The notes beneath the pieces were generated by a model. That model made no database searches, had not been told where the DNA came from, and saw only the letters and a program-made list of their open reading frames with translations. This document shows positions 21,474-30,114 of a DNA stretch of 64,000 nucleotides, piece after piece. The translations under genes and the position numbers were made by a program. Numbering within the stretch: position 1 is the first letter of the stretch; each line of letters begins with the position of its first letter. This DNA comes from Marichromatium purpuratum 984 (lineage in GTDB: Bacteria > Pseudomonadota > Gammaproteobacteria > Chromatiales > Chromatiaceae). The DNA is taken from the NCBI RefSeq assembly GCF_000224005.2, contig NZ_CP007031.1, positions 124,001 through 188,000 on the forward strand, given 5' to 3'.

Positions 21474-22142
21474 TCAGATGCGCTGTGGCGCGCGTTCGAG
21501 TGCGGCGAGCTGGCGCAGCGAGTGTCTGACCATCTTCAGCGGGATGCCGAAGAACCAGATCGAGGCGACCAGCACCATCACCGGGTCGGCGTAGCGGGCG
21601 AGGTGCGCCATCGGGGTCAGCTCGGTGAGCTTGGCGATGATGAACCCGCACATCACCGCGCCACTGATCACGGTGTCCATCAGCCACTGTTTCTCCTCGG
21701 CGTTGATCAGCCCGGAGCCGCCCTGCTTGCGGTGCTTGGTGATGTACCACCAGCTCAGGGTACAGCCGACCACGTTGATCAGGCCGAAGAGGATGGCGAG
21801 ATCGCCGTCGGTGTCGCGACCACCGTCGAGGATGGCGCGCACCGCGAGCACCAGCGACAGGGTGCAGAGCAGGATGATGACCGCACCCTTGAACAGGATC
21901 ACTCGGTGCTCGATACGGGCCGCGGCCTGGGTGTTGAGCAGCCGTGACTGGCGATGGATGTAGTAGAGGGCGAGCAATGACACCAGGGTCATGAACAGGC
22001 CGATCAGGGAGTACAGGCCGTCGAAGATGACCACCATCGAGTTGATCCAGAGACCCCAGATCACTCCCATGATGGCAAAGGCGAGGGTAGACAACATCGA
22101 GAAGATCAGGATCTGACGTTCTCTCCGAGTCTGGGCGGACAT
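21474..22142 (-). CDS. Cation-diffusion-facilitator-like membrane protein
   Basis: The 222-residue protein starts at MSAQTRRERQILIFSML, with GAGGTCATC before the ATG. It has five to six membrane helices. Helix 2 carries VVIFDGLYSLIGLFMTLVS, which matches the CDF helix 2 pattern around its first Asp; a later helix carries WLMDTVISGAVMCGF. The canonical CDF metal ligands are only partly kept (His to Tyr and Asp to Gly in helix 2), and there is no C-terminal cytoplasmic domain. It may be a divergent transporter of the COG3965 kind or a non-transporting relative. It appears monocistronic. Confidence 0.72.
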   Translation of the reverse strand: MSAQTRRERQILIFSMLSTLAFAIMGVIWGLWINSMVVIFDGLYSLIGLFMTLVSLLALYYIHRQSRLLNTQAAARIEHRVILFKGAVIILLCTLSLVLAVRAILDGGRDTDGDLAILFGLINVVGCTLSWWYITKHRKQGGSGLINAEEKQWLMDTVISGAVMCGFIIAKLTELTPMAHLARYADPVMVLVASIWFFGIPLKMVRHSLRQLAALERAPQRI

Positions 22143-22893
22143 GATGACCTCAACAGAAAGATGATGCGTGTTTGATAGGTGAAGCGCGCGCCGGTCTGGT
22201 CCGGGTGTGGAACCGTGCGGCACACGTCAGGGTGCGAGCCTGTGGGGCGAGCGATGCGCGGTGCTGTCTCCATGCAATGATCCGGTGGTGTTGACGGTGA
22301 TGACCTCCAGCGCGATTGCGCTGGAGGTCGGTGAGGCGGCCCCGGCACCGGTTGTCCGGGGGCGCTGGATATGGTCGTCGAGCCGTATCGGCGCGCTCGG
22401 GCACGGCCCTTCCGGGCGCGCTCGACGGATGGGGGCGCTGGCGTCAGCGTTGCGGTGGCGCGGGTCGCGACCGGACGGTCGGCGATGATGATGCGGACGC
22501 ACGCGGGCGACCGCTCACCCTGGGGCGGGAGACGGCATCGGTGTCAGGCACCGATGGTATCGGCGGTGTTCGGGGCGCCGATCACGGGCTGGTGTGCTGG
22601 GGGGAGCGCGTGAGAAGCACACCAGTGCTTCCCGGGGTGCGAGCCATCACCGCGTCGCGTGTCGCGCGGGCAGCTGACCGCATTGATCTGAGGCGATGTC
22701 TGTATGCTCTAGGCTGCTTGCGAGTTGGCGGGGTGGTGCGTGACCACGCCCTGACCTCCCCATCTGCGTAGCGTCGGCAGGATCATGAATGTGTATTCAT
22801 TCAAACACTTGTCCAATGACTTTGCAAACGTCGCCTGGCGAGCGGCGCGCATCATCGCGACGCCCGCCACCGTGTGACGATGGGCGTGTCGGC
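22143..22893. other. 751-bp non-coding stretch with one strong hairpin
   Basis: No open frame here has a credible start, ribosome-binding site or recognisable protein. It contains the 12-bp perfect hairpin at 22302-22329 and, near the end, a short dyad ATGAAT-GTGT-ATTCAT at 22785-22800. It lies between two minus-strand genes, downstream of the chorismate-lyase-like gene and upstream of the CDF-like gene, so it could hold the end of one transcript and the promoter of the other. No clear promoter was identified. Confidence 0.6.
22302..22329. other. Perfect 12-bp stem, 4-base loop hairpin
   Basis: GACCTCCAGCGC (22302-22313) and GCGCTGGAGGTC (22318-22329) are exact reverse complements around GATT. 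No T tract follows on either strand. It could be a protein-binding dyad, a non-canonical terminator or part of a small RNA. Confidence 0.8.
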
Positions 22894-23475
22894 TCAGCGA
22901 TAGAGCGCGAGGGGGAAGTATTCGGTGATCAGGATCACCGGGTGGCGCTCGATGATGATGCGGTAGGTGCGGTAGACCGCGCTCGGCTCGGCGTCGTCCT
23001 CGATCAGGCCGACGTCGAGTACTTCGCGATAGCTCTCCAGACCACTGTCGCGGATCAGCACGCCGATACCGATCTCGCGATCGATCAGGCGCTTGCGGAA
23101 GTCGGCTGGGATCAGGTCGGTGCGGATCAGCGAGAAGGCCTCGGCGAAGCTGCGACCGCTGTCGTCGCCGCGCAGCCGCGCGTCGCGCAACAGACAGCGA
23201 TCGCCCTCGCCGACCTCGATCCAGGGGACCGTGGCGGTGGCGTGCTCGAAGCGCTGCTCGACGGTGTCGACCGTCACCGGCTCCCAGAAGTAGGCCTCGA
23301 GGATCTTGGTGACGGTGCCGTCGGTGACCAGCAGGGCGCGCAGGAAGGGGGGCAATGCGGCGAGTGCGAAGCTGGCGCCGCTCGTCGCGCGCAGTTGGCC
23401 GTCGCGTAGGAAACCGTCGCAGCGGAAGGTCGACTGTGCCGGGCCCTGCTCGGGGAGTCCGTAATAGCGATGCAT
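22894..23475 (-). CDS. Chorismate pyruvate-lyase-like protein (Rv2949c / DUF98 type)
   Basis: The 193-residue protein contains PPFLRALLVTDGTVTKILEAYFWEPV near the N-terminus and YRTYRIIIERHPVILITEYFPL at the C-terminus. This matches the layout of the DUF98 chorismate lyase family, with an Arg in the middle and Glu near the end. Members convert chorismate to 4-hydroxybenzoate and pyruvate, or are uncharacterised relatives. The ATG at 23475 has GAGGT eight bases upstream; a longer reading would start from GTG. No ubiquinone gene is adjacent, so the true substrate is uncertain. Confidence 0.6.
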   Translation of the reverse strand: MHRYYGLPEQGPAQSTFRCDGFLRDGQLRATSGASFALAALPPFLRALLVTDGTVTKILEAYFWEPVTVDTVEQRFEHATATVPWIEVGEGDRCLLRDARLRGDDSGRSFAEAFSLIRTDLIPADFRKRLIDREIGIGVLIRDSGLESYREVLDVGLIEDDAEPSAVYRTYRIIIERHPVILITEYFPLALYR

Positions 23476-23846
23476 GGACGGGACCTCAGCGCGCACGCCA
23501 CGGGCGGGCGGTGAGGGGGATGGGGGATGCGGACATGGATGCTTGCCTTGATCGGTTGAATGGTCTGTGGTCGCCGGCCACGGCGGTGGCGGAGAAAAAT
23601 AGCAGAACTTGGTCGTGATGGGCTTGATGTTGAGTCATGCTTGACGCACTCTCAGAGCACGGCATCCGGTCGCCTCTCTGGAACGGTGGGACCGGGGCCG
23701 GCACACTGGACCTGAAGGGTCAGAGACCACTCCGTCAATTCGGCCGGCCCCGACTCCGGGACTGGCCGGTCGGCGCGCGGAGGTCAGTCCCGGGTAAATG
23801 TGTTATACCAACAAGGGCCTTGAGCCGATCAATGGAGACATTACCA
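23476..23846. other. Divergent intergenic region upstream of the lipoprotein gene
   Basis: This 371-bp region separates the minus-strand chorismate-lyase-like gene from the plus-strand lipoprotein gene. Apart from the extended -10 element at 23801-23809, I see no repeat, RNA or credible reading frame. Upstream activating sites for the lipoprotein gene, expected to be highly expressed, may lie here. Confidence 0.5.
23801..23809 (+). promoter_or_regulatory. Possible extended -10 promoter element of the lipoprotein gene
   Basis: TGTTATACC fits an extended -10 (TG-N-TATAMT-like) about 38 bp before the ATG at 23847. The -35 region (around 23781-23786) is poor, which is tolerated with a TG extension. 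Confidence 0.4.
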
Positions 23847-24044
23847 ATGACCAAGACCGTCAAGCTCGCTTCCCTGTCCCTCGCCGCTCTCCTTGGCGCA
23901 TCGCTGCTCGGCGGTTGCGCGACCGATCAGACCGCTCGCGACATGGCGCAGCAGGCGCTCGACACCGCTAACAGCGCTCAGGCGTGCTGCAACGCCAACA
24001 CCGAGCGTCTGGACCGCATGTATCAGAAGATCATGGGCAAGTAA
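23847..24044 (+). CDS. Small Lpp/OprI-type alanine-zipper outer-membrane lipoprotein
   Basis: The 65-residue precursor has a lipoprotein signal with lipobox LLGGC (Cys at about residue 24) and a mature part of only about 42 residues. The mature part is an Ala- and Asn-rich heptad helix (DMAQQALDTANSAQ...) ending in RMYQKIMGK with a C-terminal Lys. This is the layout of Lpp and OprI, which trimerise and link their last Lys to peptidoglycan. GGAG nine bases before the ATG supports the start. Two adjacent cysteines (ACCN) in the helix are unusual. An L,D-transpeptidase gene, the enzyme class that makes this link, converges on it and overlaps its 3' end by 22 bp. Confidence 0.82.
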   Translation: MTKTVKLASLSLAALLGASLLGGCATDQTARDMAQQALDTANSAQACCNANTERLDRMYQKIMGK

Positions 24045-24997
24045 GGCGCTTGATCTGAGTGCGTCCGGTGTCCCACGGCCCGTGGGACACCGGTGTTCTC
24101 GTCGATGGCGCGCTGCACCTCGCGCCAGTCGATCTCCACTCCCTCGGCCTCGGCGAGCGCAGCCGGGACCGCCTCGCGGGCCGTGACCCGCTTGCCCTCG
24201 CGATTGACGTGCACCTCCAGATAGAGATCGTCGCCGCGCCAGCCGAACTTGTAAGGCTGGTCGACGATGGTGACCTGGGTGCGCAGCTCGGTCAGCGAGA
24301 ACAGCTCCTCGATCCCCTCCGGGTAGAGCCGGATACAGCCGGCGCTGACCTCCATCCCCAGCCCCCAGGGCTTGCTGGTGCCGTGGATTAGGTACTCCGG
24401 GTTGCTCAGGCGCATCGCGAATCGTCCCAGCGGATTGTCCGGCCCGGGCGGTACCACCGCCGGGAGGATGTCGCCATAGGCGGCGTGGGCGGCGCGTACA
24501 TTGGGGCCAGGTGTCCAGCTCGGGTCGCGTTTCTTCTCGATGATGCTGAAGCCGCCCAGCGGTGTGTCCATGCCCTCGCGCCCGACGCTGATGGCATAGG
24601 AGCGGACCTCTTCGGGGTCGTTCGGGGGATAGAAATAGAGTCGCTTCTCGGGACGGTTGATGACGATGCCCTGGCGCGGCGCGTCGGGTAGCACATAGAA
24701 GGTCGGCACCATCACCTCGGTGCCCGCGCCCGGGACCCACATGTCGACCTCGGGGTTGGCGTTGCGCATGTCCTCGAAGCCCTGGTTGTTCTGGCGAGCG
24801 ACGTCGAGCAGGGTGTCGTCGGCACGGGTGGCGAAATAGAAGGGGACGCCGATGACGCTGTCGCCCGGGTGTTCGAGCCGATAGGTCTCGGCGCGTCCGA
24901 CCCCGGCGATGGTCAGCGCCAGGGCGCCGGCGAGACAGACCGCCAGTGTGCGACGGCCGTTGGTGATACCCCGTTTCATCAAGACCTGTGTCTGCAT
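24023..24997 (-). CDS. L,D-transpeptidase, ErfK/YbiS type, exported
   Basis: The 324-residue protein has a signal peptide (MKRGITNGRRTLAVCLAGALALTIAG...), a LysM-like segment (about residues 55-105) and a YkuD catalytic domain with His205 in YLIHGTSKPWG and Cys221 in VSAGCIRLYPEG. The second His common in SHGC is Ala here. Such enzymes attach Braun-type lipoprotein to diaminopimelate or make 3-3 crosslinks in the periplasm. The start at 24997 or the Met six codons later (24979, with AGG nearby) are both possible. The stop lies inside the convergent lipoprotein gene. Confidence 0.88.
   Translation of the reverse strand: MQTQVLMKRGITNGRRTLAVCLAGALALTIAGVGRAETYRLEHPGDSVIGVPFYFATRADDTLLDVARQNNQGFEDMRNANPEVDMWVPGAGTEVMVPTFYVLPDAPRQGIVINRPEKRLYFYPPNDPEEVRSYAISVGREGMDTPLGGFSIIEKKRDPSWTPGPNVRAAHAAYGDILPAVVPPGPDNPLGRFAMRLSNPEYLIHGTSKPWGLGMEVSAGCIRLYPEGIEELFSLTELRTQVTIVDQPYKFGWRGDDLYLEVHVNREGKRVTAREAVPAALAEAEGVEIDWREVQRAIDENTGVPRAVGHRTHSDQAPYLPMIF
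24065..24093. terminator. Perfect 13-bp hairpin 3' of the lipoprotein gene
   Basis: CCGGTGTCCCACG (24065-24077) and CGTGGGACACCGG (24081-24093) are exact reverse complements with a three-base loop, followed on the plus strand by TGTTCTC. It begins 21 bp after the lipoprotein stop and probably ends that transcript, although the T tract is short. It is at the same time inside the last coding part of the L,D-transpeptidase gene. Confidence 0.65.
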
Positions 24998-25364
24998 CTG
25001 TATCCGCCCAAAGAAACCTCGATCGACTGTTGAACACCCGGACTCGTTGGAGCCGGGGTGGCGCATCCTCTGCCAGTTCGCCCGCTCCCGCAAGCGGCAT
25101 TCCGTCGCGACCGGCTCGGTCGCTGCATTCGCCTGTTCATCAACATGGATCGTCCGGGGCAGGTTTTCGAGCATGCGTTGTCTGCCGCGCCCTCGCCGGT
25201 CGCTTGATCCCTCAGATCGGTCCGTCGCGTCCAGGGTTCCTCGGAGCGGTGATATCGACGTGACTGCGGTACGGGCATGGTTCGGGTTATGCTTCGATGA
25301 TCGACCAGGCTCGATTGATTCGCAGTCGCAGCCGTCCCTCGTTATCGGTTCAGACCCATCAGCC
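24998..25364. other. Divergent region between the L,D-transpeptidase gene and feoA
   Basis: This 367-bp region holds the promoters of both genes. A weak -10-like TATGCT at 25288-25293 could serve feoA. I did not see a convincing Fur box (19-bp A/T-rich dyad) or a full FNR dyad; only half-sites such as TTGAT occur. An upstream in-frame extension of the transpeptidase frame is rejected because the signal peptide defines the start. Confidence 0.45.
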
Positions 25365-25631
25365 ATGTCGCATACCGTATCGTCCATCCCCCTGTCCGAA
25401 CTCCAGCACGACACCCCGGCGCGCATCGTCGAGATCCAGGGTGGGCGTCAGTTGACCCGTCGCCTGCTCGCACTCGGGCTGCGTCAGGGCTGCCTGCTTA
25501 GCGTGGTGCAGCGCCGCGGGCAGGGGTTGGTGCTCGCCACCGGCGGCGGCCGGATCGCCATGGGTTTCGGGGTGGCCGAGAAGGTGCGGGTGTGTGTCGA
25601 CCCCGAGGTTCGCAGCGACGACCTCGACTGA
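25365..25631 (+). CDS. feoA: Ferrous iron transport protein A (FeoA)
   Basis: The 88-residue protein is a single SH3-like FeoA domain with LTRRLLALGLRQGCLLSVVQRRGQG and GGGRIAMGFGVAEKVRV. FeoA is a small cytoplasmic protein that supports FeoB in Fe(II) uptake. It lies 45 bp before feoB on the same strand, the usual feoAB arrangement. There is no feoC gene. Start chosen at the ATG giving the family length. Confidence 0.93.
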   Translation: MSHTVSSIPLSELQHDTPARIVEIQGGRQLTRRLLALGLRQGCLLSVVQRRGQGLVLATGGGRIAMGFGVAEKVRVCVDPEVRSDDLD

Positions 25632-25676
25632 ACACGCGATCAACACTCCGCGAGCCCCAACACCAGGATCGAAGCG

Positions 25677-28028
25677 ATGACGGCGACTCTTACCCCACTC
25701 GATGATCAACGTCCGGCCCCGCTGACCCTTGCCCTGGCCGGCAACCCCAACTGCGGCAAGTCGGCGCTGTTCAATGCCCTGACCGGGATCCGCCAGACCA
25801 CTGGCAACTGGCCTGGGGTGACGGTCGAGCGCAAGGAGGGTGCGCTCGAACTCGATGGCCGACGACTGCGGGTGATCGACCTGCCGGGGATCTACTCGCT
25901 CGACGCCAGCTCGCTCGACGAGCGGGTCACCCGCGACTATCTGCTCGCGCGCGAGGCCGGGCTGATCGTCAACGTGATCGATGCCGCCAACCTCGAGCGT
26001 CATCTCTATCTCACCGTACAGCTCCTGGAGATGGGCGTCGACCTGGTGGTCGCGCTCAACATGATGGACGTGGCGCGCAAGCGCGGGGTGGCGGTCGACG
26101 TCGCCGCGCTCGCCGCCGCGCTCGGCTGTCCGGTGGTGCCGGTGGTGGCGGTCACCCGCGAGGGGCTCACCGAGCTGCAGGCGCGAGTGCTGGCGGTGGC
26201 CGAGGGGCGTGAGCCGGGGGGACACGCGCTCGCCCAGGGCGACTGTGTCGAGGAGGCGATCGAGCGTCTGGCGACGACCTGCGACCCGGCGCAGCCGCGC
26301 GCCAACGCCCGCTGGCTCGCGCTCAAGCTGCTCGAGTCCGACCCCGAGGCCGAGCGCGCCGCCACCCCCGAGGCGCGCGCGCTCGCGGTGCAGGCGCGCG
26401 CTGAGATCGCCGAGCGCGTCGGCGACGAGGCCGATCTGCACATTGCCGACACCCGCTTCGGTCATGCCCACGCCCTGGCGCAGCGGGTGTCGCGCGCGCG
26501 CGGTGCGGCGGCGCGCAATCTCTCCGATCGCATCGACCGGGTGGTGCTCAGCCGGCTCTTCGGTATCCCGCTGTTCCTGCTGATGATCTATCTGATGTTC
26601 ATGTTCACCATGAACGTCGGGGGGGCCTTTATCGATTTCTTCGACCTCGCCGGCGGCGCACTCTTCGTCGACGGCACTGCTGCGCTGCTCGGCGCGCTCG
26701 GCGCTCCGGGCTGGCTCGAGTTGGTGCTCGCCCAGGGCATCGGCGGCGGGTTGCAGGTGGTCGGCACCTTCATCCCCATCATCGCCAGTCTCTACATCGT
26801 GCTCTCGATCCTCGAGGACTCGGGCTACATGGCGCGCGCGGCCTTCGTCATGGACCGCTTCATGCGCTCGATCGGGCTGCCGGGCAAGGCCTTCGTGCCA
26901 CTGATCGTCGGCTTCGGCTGCAACGTCCCGGCGGTGATGGCGACCCGTACCCTGGAACACGAGCGCGAGCGCAAGCTCACCATCCTGATGAACCCCTTCA
27001 TGTCGTGCGGTGCGCGGCTGCCGGTCTATGCGCTGTTCGCCGCCGCCTTCTTCCCGCACTCGGGGCAGAACCTGGTGTTCGCGCTCTATCTCGTCGGTAT
27101 CGCCGCGGCGGTGCTCAGCGGGCTGGCGATGAAGCACAGCCTGCTGCGTGGCGAGAGCGCCGGGTTGCTGATGGAGCTGCCGCCTTACCACCTGCCGACC
27201 CTGCGCGGGGTGGCGCTGCGTACCTGGGACCGGGTGCGGCTGTTCCTGCGCGGGGCGGGCAAGGTGATCGTGCTGATGGTGCTGGCGCTCAACCTGCTCT
27301 CGAGCGTCGGCAGCGACGGCAGCCTCGGCAACGAGGACAGCGACCAGTCGGTGCTCGCCGCCGTCAGCCGCGCGGCTACTCCATTGTTCGCGCCGATGGG
27401 GATCGAAGAGGACAACTGGCCGGCGGTGCTCGGGGTGATCTCCGGGGTGCTCGCCAAGGAGGTGATCGTCGGCACCCTCGATTCGCTCTACGGCCGGCTC
27501 GCCGAGGAGGCGGGCGCGGCGCCGGTGGCCGACGATGATACGTTCGCGCTCGGTGCGCGGCTCGGCGAGGCGGTGGCCAGCGTCGGCGACAACCTCGGCG
27601 CGCTTGGCGCGCGGGTGCTCGACCCGCTCGGGCTCGACGTCGGCGAGATCGCCGACAGCGCCGAGGCGGCCGCCGCCCAGGGGGTTCGGGATGCGACCTT
27701 CGGGGCCATGATCGAACGCTTCGACGGTCAGGCCGGGGCCTTCGCCTATCTGTTGTTCGTGCTGCTCTACTTCCCCTGCGTTGCCACCATCGGCGCCATC
27801 GTGCGCGAGGCCGGAGCACGTTGGGCGGCTTTCGTCGCCGCCTGGACCACCGGCGTCGCCTATCTGGTCGCGGTGATCTTCTATCAGGCCATGACCTTCG
27901 CCCGCGATCCGCTCGGCGCCGGACTGTGGATCGGCGGTGGTCTGACGGCGCTGCTGGCGGTGTTGCTGGGGCTGCGGCGCTGGGCGCGGGGGGCGGCTGT
28001 CAGTCGGCGAGCTGACGCGGTCGGGTGA
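25677..28028 (+). CDS. feoB: Ferrous iron transporter FeoB
   Basis: The 783-residue protein begins with a GTPase domain: G1 GNPNCGKSALFN near residue 22, G2 TTGNWPGVTVERKEG, G3 DLPGIYSL and G4 NMMD. A helical spacer follows, then the membrane domain with two Gate motifs, VPLIVGFGCNVPAVMATRTLEHERERKLT and LGVISGVLAKEVIVGTL. It is the inner-membrane Fe(II) permease. Its last 29 bp overlap the convergent SixA-type phosphatase gene. Confidence 0.97.
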   Translation: MTATLTPLDDQRPAPLTLALAGNPNCGKSALFNALTGIRQTTGNWPGVTVERKEGALELDGRRLRVIDLPGIYSLDASSLDERVTRDYLLAREAGLIVNVIDAANLERHLYLTVQLLEMGVDLVVALNMMDVARKRGVAVDVAALAAALGCPVVPVVAVTREGLTELQARVLAVAEGREPGGHALAQGDCVEEAIERLATTCDPAQPRANARWLALKLLESDPEAERAATPEARALAVQARAEIAERVGDEADLHIADTRFGHAHALAQRVSRARGAAARNLSDRIDRVVLSRLFGIPLFLLMIYLMFMFTMNVGGAFIDFFDLAGGALFVDGTAALLGALGAPGWLELVLAQGIGGGLQVVGTFIPIIASLYIVLSILEDSGYMARAAFVMDRFMRSIGLPGKAFVPLIVGFGCNVPAVMATRTLEHERERKLTILMNPFMSCGARLPVYALFAAAFFPHSGQNLVFALYLVGIAAAVLSGLAMKHSLLRGESAGLLMELPPYHLPTLRGVALRTWDRVRLFLRGAGKVIVLMVLALNLLSSVGSDGSLGNEDSDQSVLAAVSRAATPLFAPMGIEEDNWPAVLGVISGVLAKEVIVGTLDSLYGRLAEEAGAAPVADDDTFALGARLGEAVASVGDNLGALGARVLDPLGLDVGEIADSAEAAAAQGVRDATFGAMIERFDGQAGAFAYLLFVLLYFPCVATIGAIVREAGARWAAFVAAWTTGVAYLVAVIFYQAMTFARDPLGAGLWIGGGLTALLAVLLGLRRWARGAAVSRRADAVG

Positions 28029-28539
28029 GCGCGAGCAGGCTGGCACAGCCGGGTTCGAGCCGCGCCCAGTCCGCGGGCATCTCCAACCGGACGAGTGCCG
28101 CAGTGGGCAGCAGCTTGCCGTGCTCCGGCGGTTCGAGGTCGTCGCCGGCAAGATATTGGAGCAGCAGCTCGAGGCCGGGGTTGTGGCCGACCAGCAGGAC
28201 CGTGCCGGAGGCTTGCGGGCAGTGCCCAAGGACCTCGAGCAAGGCGCGGAGGTCAGCCTCGTAGAGGTTCGGCTCCCAGAGGATGCGGCGCTTGTCGAAG
28301 TCGAGCCGCTTGCAGACCATGATCGCGGTCTGACGGGCGCGCTCGGCCGGTGAGCTGATGACCTGATCGGGGACCAGGCCCTCGCGATAGAGCCAGGCGC
28401 CGATCCGTGGCGCGTCGCGGCGCCCGCGCTTGGCCAGTGGACGGGCGAAGTCGGTAGCGGCGCCGGCATCCCAGTCGGACTTGGCGTGACGCAGGATCAG
28501 CAACTCGCGTGGGGTACGGAAGGAGTCTTGAAAGTTCAA
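28000..28539 (-). CDS. SixA-type histidine phosphatase
   Basis: The 179-residue protein has the branch-1 histidine phosphatase motif LLILRHAKSDW, the form of RHG used by SixA, then SSPAERARQTA and the second catalytic region VLLVGHNPGLELLLQYL. SixA removes phosphate from phosphohistidine proteins such as NPr of the nitrogen PTS in E. coli. It converges on feoB with a 29-bp overlap. The substrate here is unknown; other small histidine phosphatases are possible. Confidence 0.85.
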   Translation of the reverse strand: MNFQDSFRTPRELLILRHAKSDWDAGAATDFARPLAKRGRRDAPRIGAWLYREGLVPDQVISSPAERARQTAIMVCKRLDFDKRRILWEPNLYEADLRALLEVLGHCPQASGTVLLVGHNPGLELLLQYLAGDDLEPPEHGKLLPTAALVRLEMPADWARLEPGCASLLALTRPRQLAD

Positions 28540-28630
28540 GCCGGGGTCCAGGCCAGACTGCAGTGACTTGGCCGCACTTTTAACACAGTCGTCATCTCGA
28601 CGACAGAGGGTGTGCGCAAGCGTCGTCCGT

Positions 28631-29512
28631 TCAGCCCAGCTCGGCGAGCAGCTGCTCGATCATCCCCTGAGCCTGCTGGCGATAACCGCCGCCGAACAGG
28701 TTGAGGTGGTTGAGCACGTGATAGAGGTTGTAGAGGGTCTTGCGTATCGCGTAGCCCGGCGCCAGCGGCCAGGCCTCGCGATAGGCGGCGTGGAACGCCG
28801 GGCCGAAGCCACCGAACAGCTCGGTCATCGCCAGATCGGTCTCGCGGTCGCCGTGGTAGACGGCGGGGTCGAAGATCACCGGGGTGCCGTCGGTGGTGGC
28901 GCCGATGTTGCCGCCCCAGAGGTCGCCGTGCAGCAGCGAGGGTGTCGGTGCGTGATCGAGCAGGGCGTCGACCCCGAGCAGCAGGCGTTCGCCGGCGCGC
29001 TGTAGGGTGCCGCAGTGTCCCTGGGCGGCGGCCAGCTCGAGCTGCGGACGCAGCCGTCGCTCGCGCCAGAACTCGGTCCAGTCGGCGCAGGGTGCGTTGT
29101 GCTGCGGGGTCGAGCCGATGGTGTTGTCGCGATGCCAGCCGTGGTGCTCGGCGCTGGTGCGGTGCAGTGCCGCCAGCCCGTGGGCGGCGCGCACCGGATC
29201 GAGGCGACCGTCGAGCGCGAGGTACTCCATCGCCAGGAAGCTGTGCCCCTCGGCCAGGCCGCAGCAGATCGGCCGCGGCACGCGGATCGCCGCGGCTCCG
29301 GCCAGGGTCTCGAGCCCCTCGGCCTCGGCCTCGAACATCGTCAGTCGCTCCGGGCTGTTGAGCTTGACGAAATAGCCGCGTGCGCCGGACTCGAGTACCA
29401 GCGCATGATTGATGCAGCCGCCGTGCAGGGTGCGCCGGCGCTCGGGGTGGAAGGGCTGGCCGCTGGCCGCGCCGATGCGCGCGGCCAGCGCCTGCTCCAG
29501 GCTCAGGCTCAC
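28631..29512 (-). CDS. Fructosamine/ketosamine-3-kinase family protein
   Basis: The 293-residue protein shows the FN3K-family pattern: GGCINHALVLESGARGYFVKLN, ALAALHRTSAEHHGWHRDNTIG, PTPSLLHGDLWGGNIG (catalytic Asp and Asn) and VIFDPAVYHGDRETDLAMTELFGGF. These kinases phosphorylate sugar adducts on proteins so that the glycation product breaks down. The start is a GTG at 29512 overlapping the stop of the HNH gene as GTGA, which implies coupled translation. Length fits the family. Confidence 0.88.
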   Translation of the reverse strand: MSLSLEQALAARIGAASGQPFHPERRRTLHGGCINHALVLESGARGYFVKLNSPERLTMFEAEAEGLETLAGAAAIRVPRPICCGLAEGHSFLAMEYLALDGRLDPVRAAHGLAALHRTSAEHHGWHRDNTIGSTPQHNAPCADWTEFWRERRLRPQLELAAAQGHCGTLQRAGERLLLGVDALLDHAPTPSLLHGDLWGGNIGATTDGTPVIFDPAVYHGDRETDLAMTELFGGFGPAFHAAYREAWPLAPGYAIRKTLYNLYHVLNHLNLFGGGYRQQAQGMIEQLLAELG

Positions 29513-30114
29513 TGCGTCCCTCGCGTGAGGATACGTCGGTGCAGCGGGCTGGTGCGTGGGAAGTGGGCGCGCAGGAACTCCATCTGATCGGCGAGGACGT
29601 GACGGCCCATCAGATAGATGTACTCGGCATGATTGGGGGTGAAGGGCACCGCCAGCAGCTCCATGCCGGCGTCCTCGGGCGAGCGCCCGGCCTTGATGTT
29701 GTTGCAGCGCATGCAGGCGGTGACGACGTTGTTCCAGTGGTCCTCGCCACCCTTGCTGGTCGGGCGCACATGGTCGCGCGAGAGATGGCGTGTCGAGAAG
29801 CGCTGGCCGCAGTAGAGACAGATGTGGTCGTCGCGCTGGAACAGGGTGCGATTGGAGAGCGGCGGCACATAGTCGTCCTGCTGCTTGACCATCGCCTGAT
29901 GATTGCCGTAGGTGGCGATGATCGAGTGGATCACCAATTGACTGCGCAACCGGGTATGCGCATTGACCCCGCCGTAGAGCCGGAACAGGGTGTGACCGCA
30001 GGCATAGGCGACCTGCCCGAGATAATAGAGCCGGGCGGCGACGCGATAGTCGACCCACTCGAGTGGCATGCCTGCCAGATCCGTTCGCAGTACCTGTTGA
30101 TTCAATGACAACAT
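29509..30114 (-). CDS. HNH endonuclease family protein
   Basis: The 201-residue protein carries a zinc-type HNH domain in its middle: CLYCGQRFSTRHLSRDHVRPTSKGGEDHWNNVVTACMRCNNIK has CxxC, DHV, the W/N positions and a second CxxC. Only short N- and C-terminal regions flank it. It is conserved in many proteobacteria as a stand-alone gene, without a restriction partner, and the role is unknown. The ATG at 30114 gives the expected length, although its ribosome-binding site is weak. It is translationally coupled to the kinase gene. Confidence 0.85.
   Translation of the reverse strand: MLSLNQQVLRTDLAGMPLEWVDYRVAARLYYLGQVAYACGHTLFRLYGGVNAHTRLRSQLVIHSIIATYGNHQAMVKQQDDYVPPLSNRTLFQRDDHICLYCGQRFSTRHLSRDHVRPTSKGGEDHWNNVVTACMRCNNIKAGRSPEDAGMELLAVPFTPNHAEYIYLMGRHVLADQMEFLRAHFPRTSPLHRRILTRGTQ

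Noticed and set aside
25632..25676. feoC or small gene between feoA and feoB
   Set aside because: Only 45 bp, no reading frame.
25359..28469. Minus-strand open frame of 1036 codons opposite feoAB
   Set aside because: Extremely rich in Arg, His, Gln and Glu, typical of an antisense reading; FeoB on the other strand is unmistakable.
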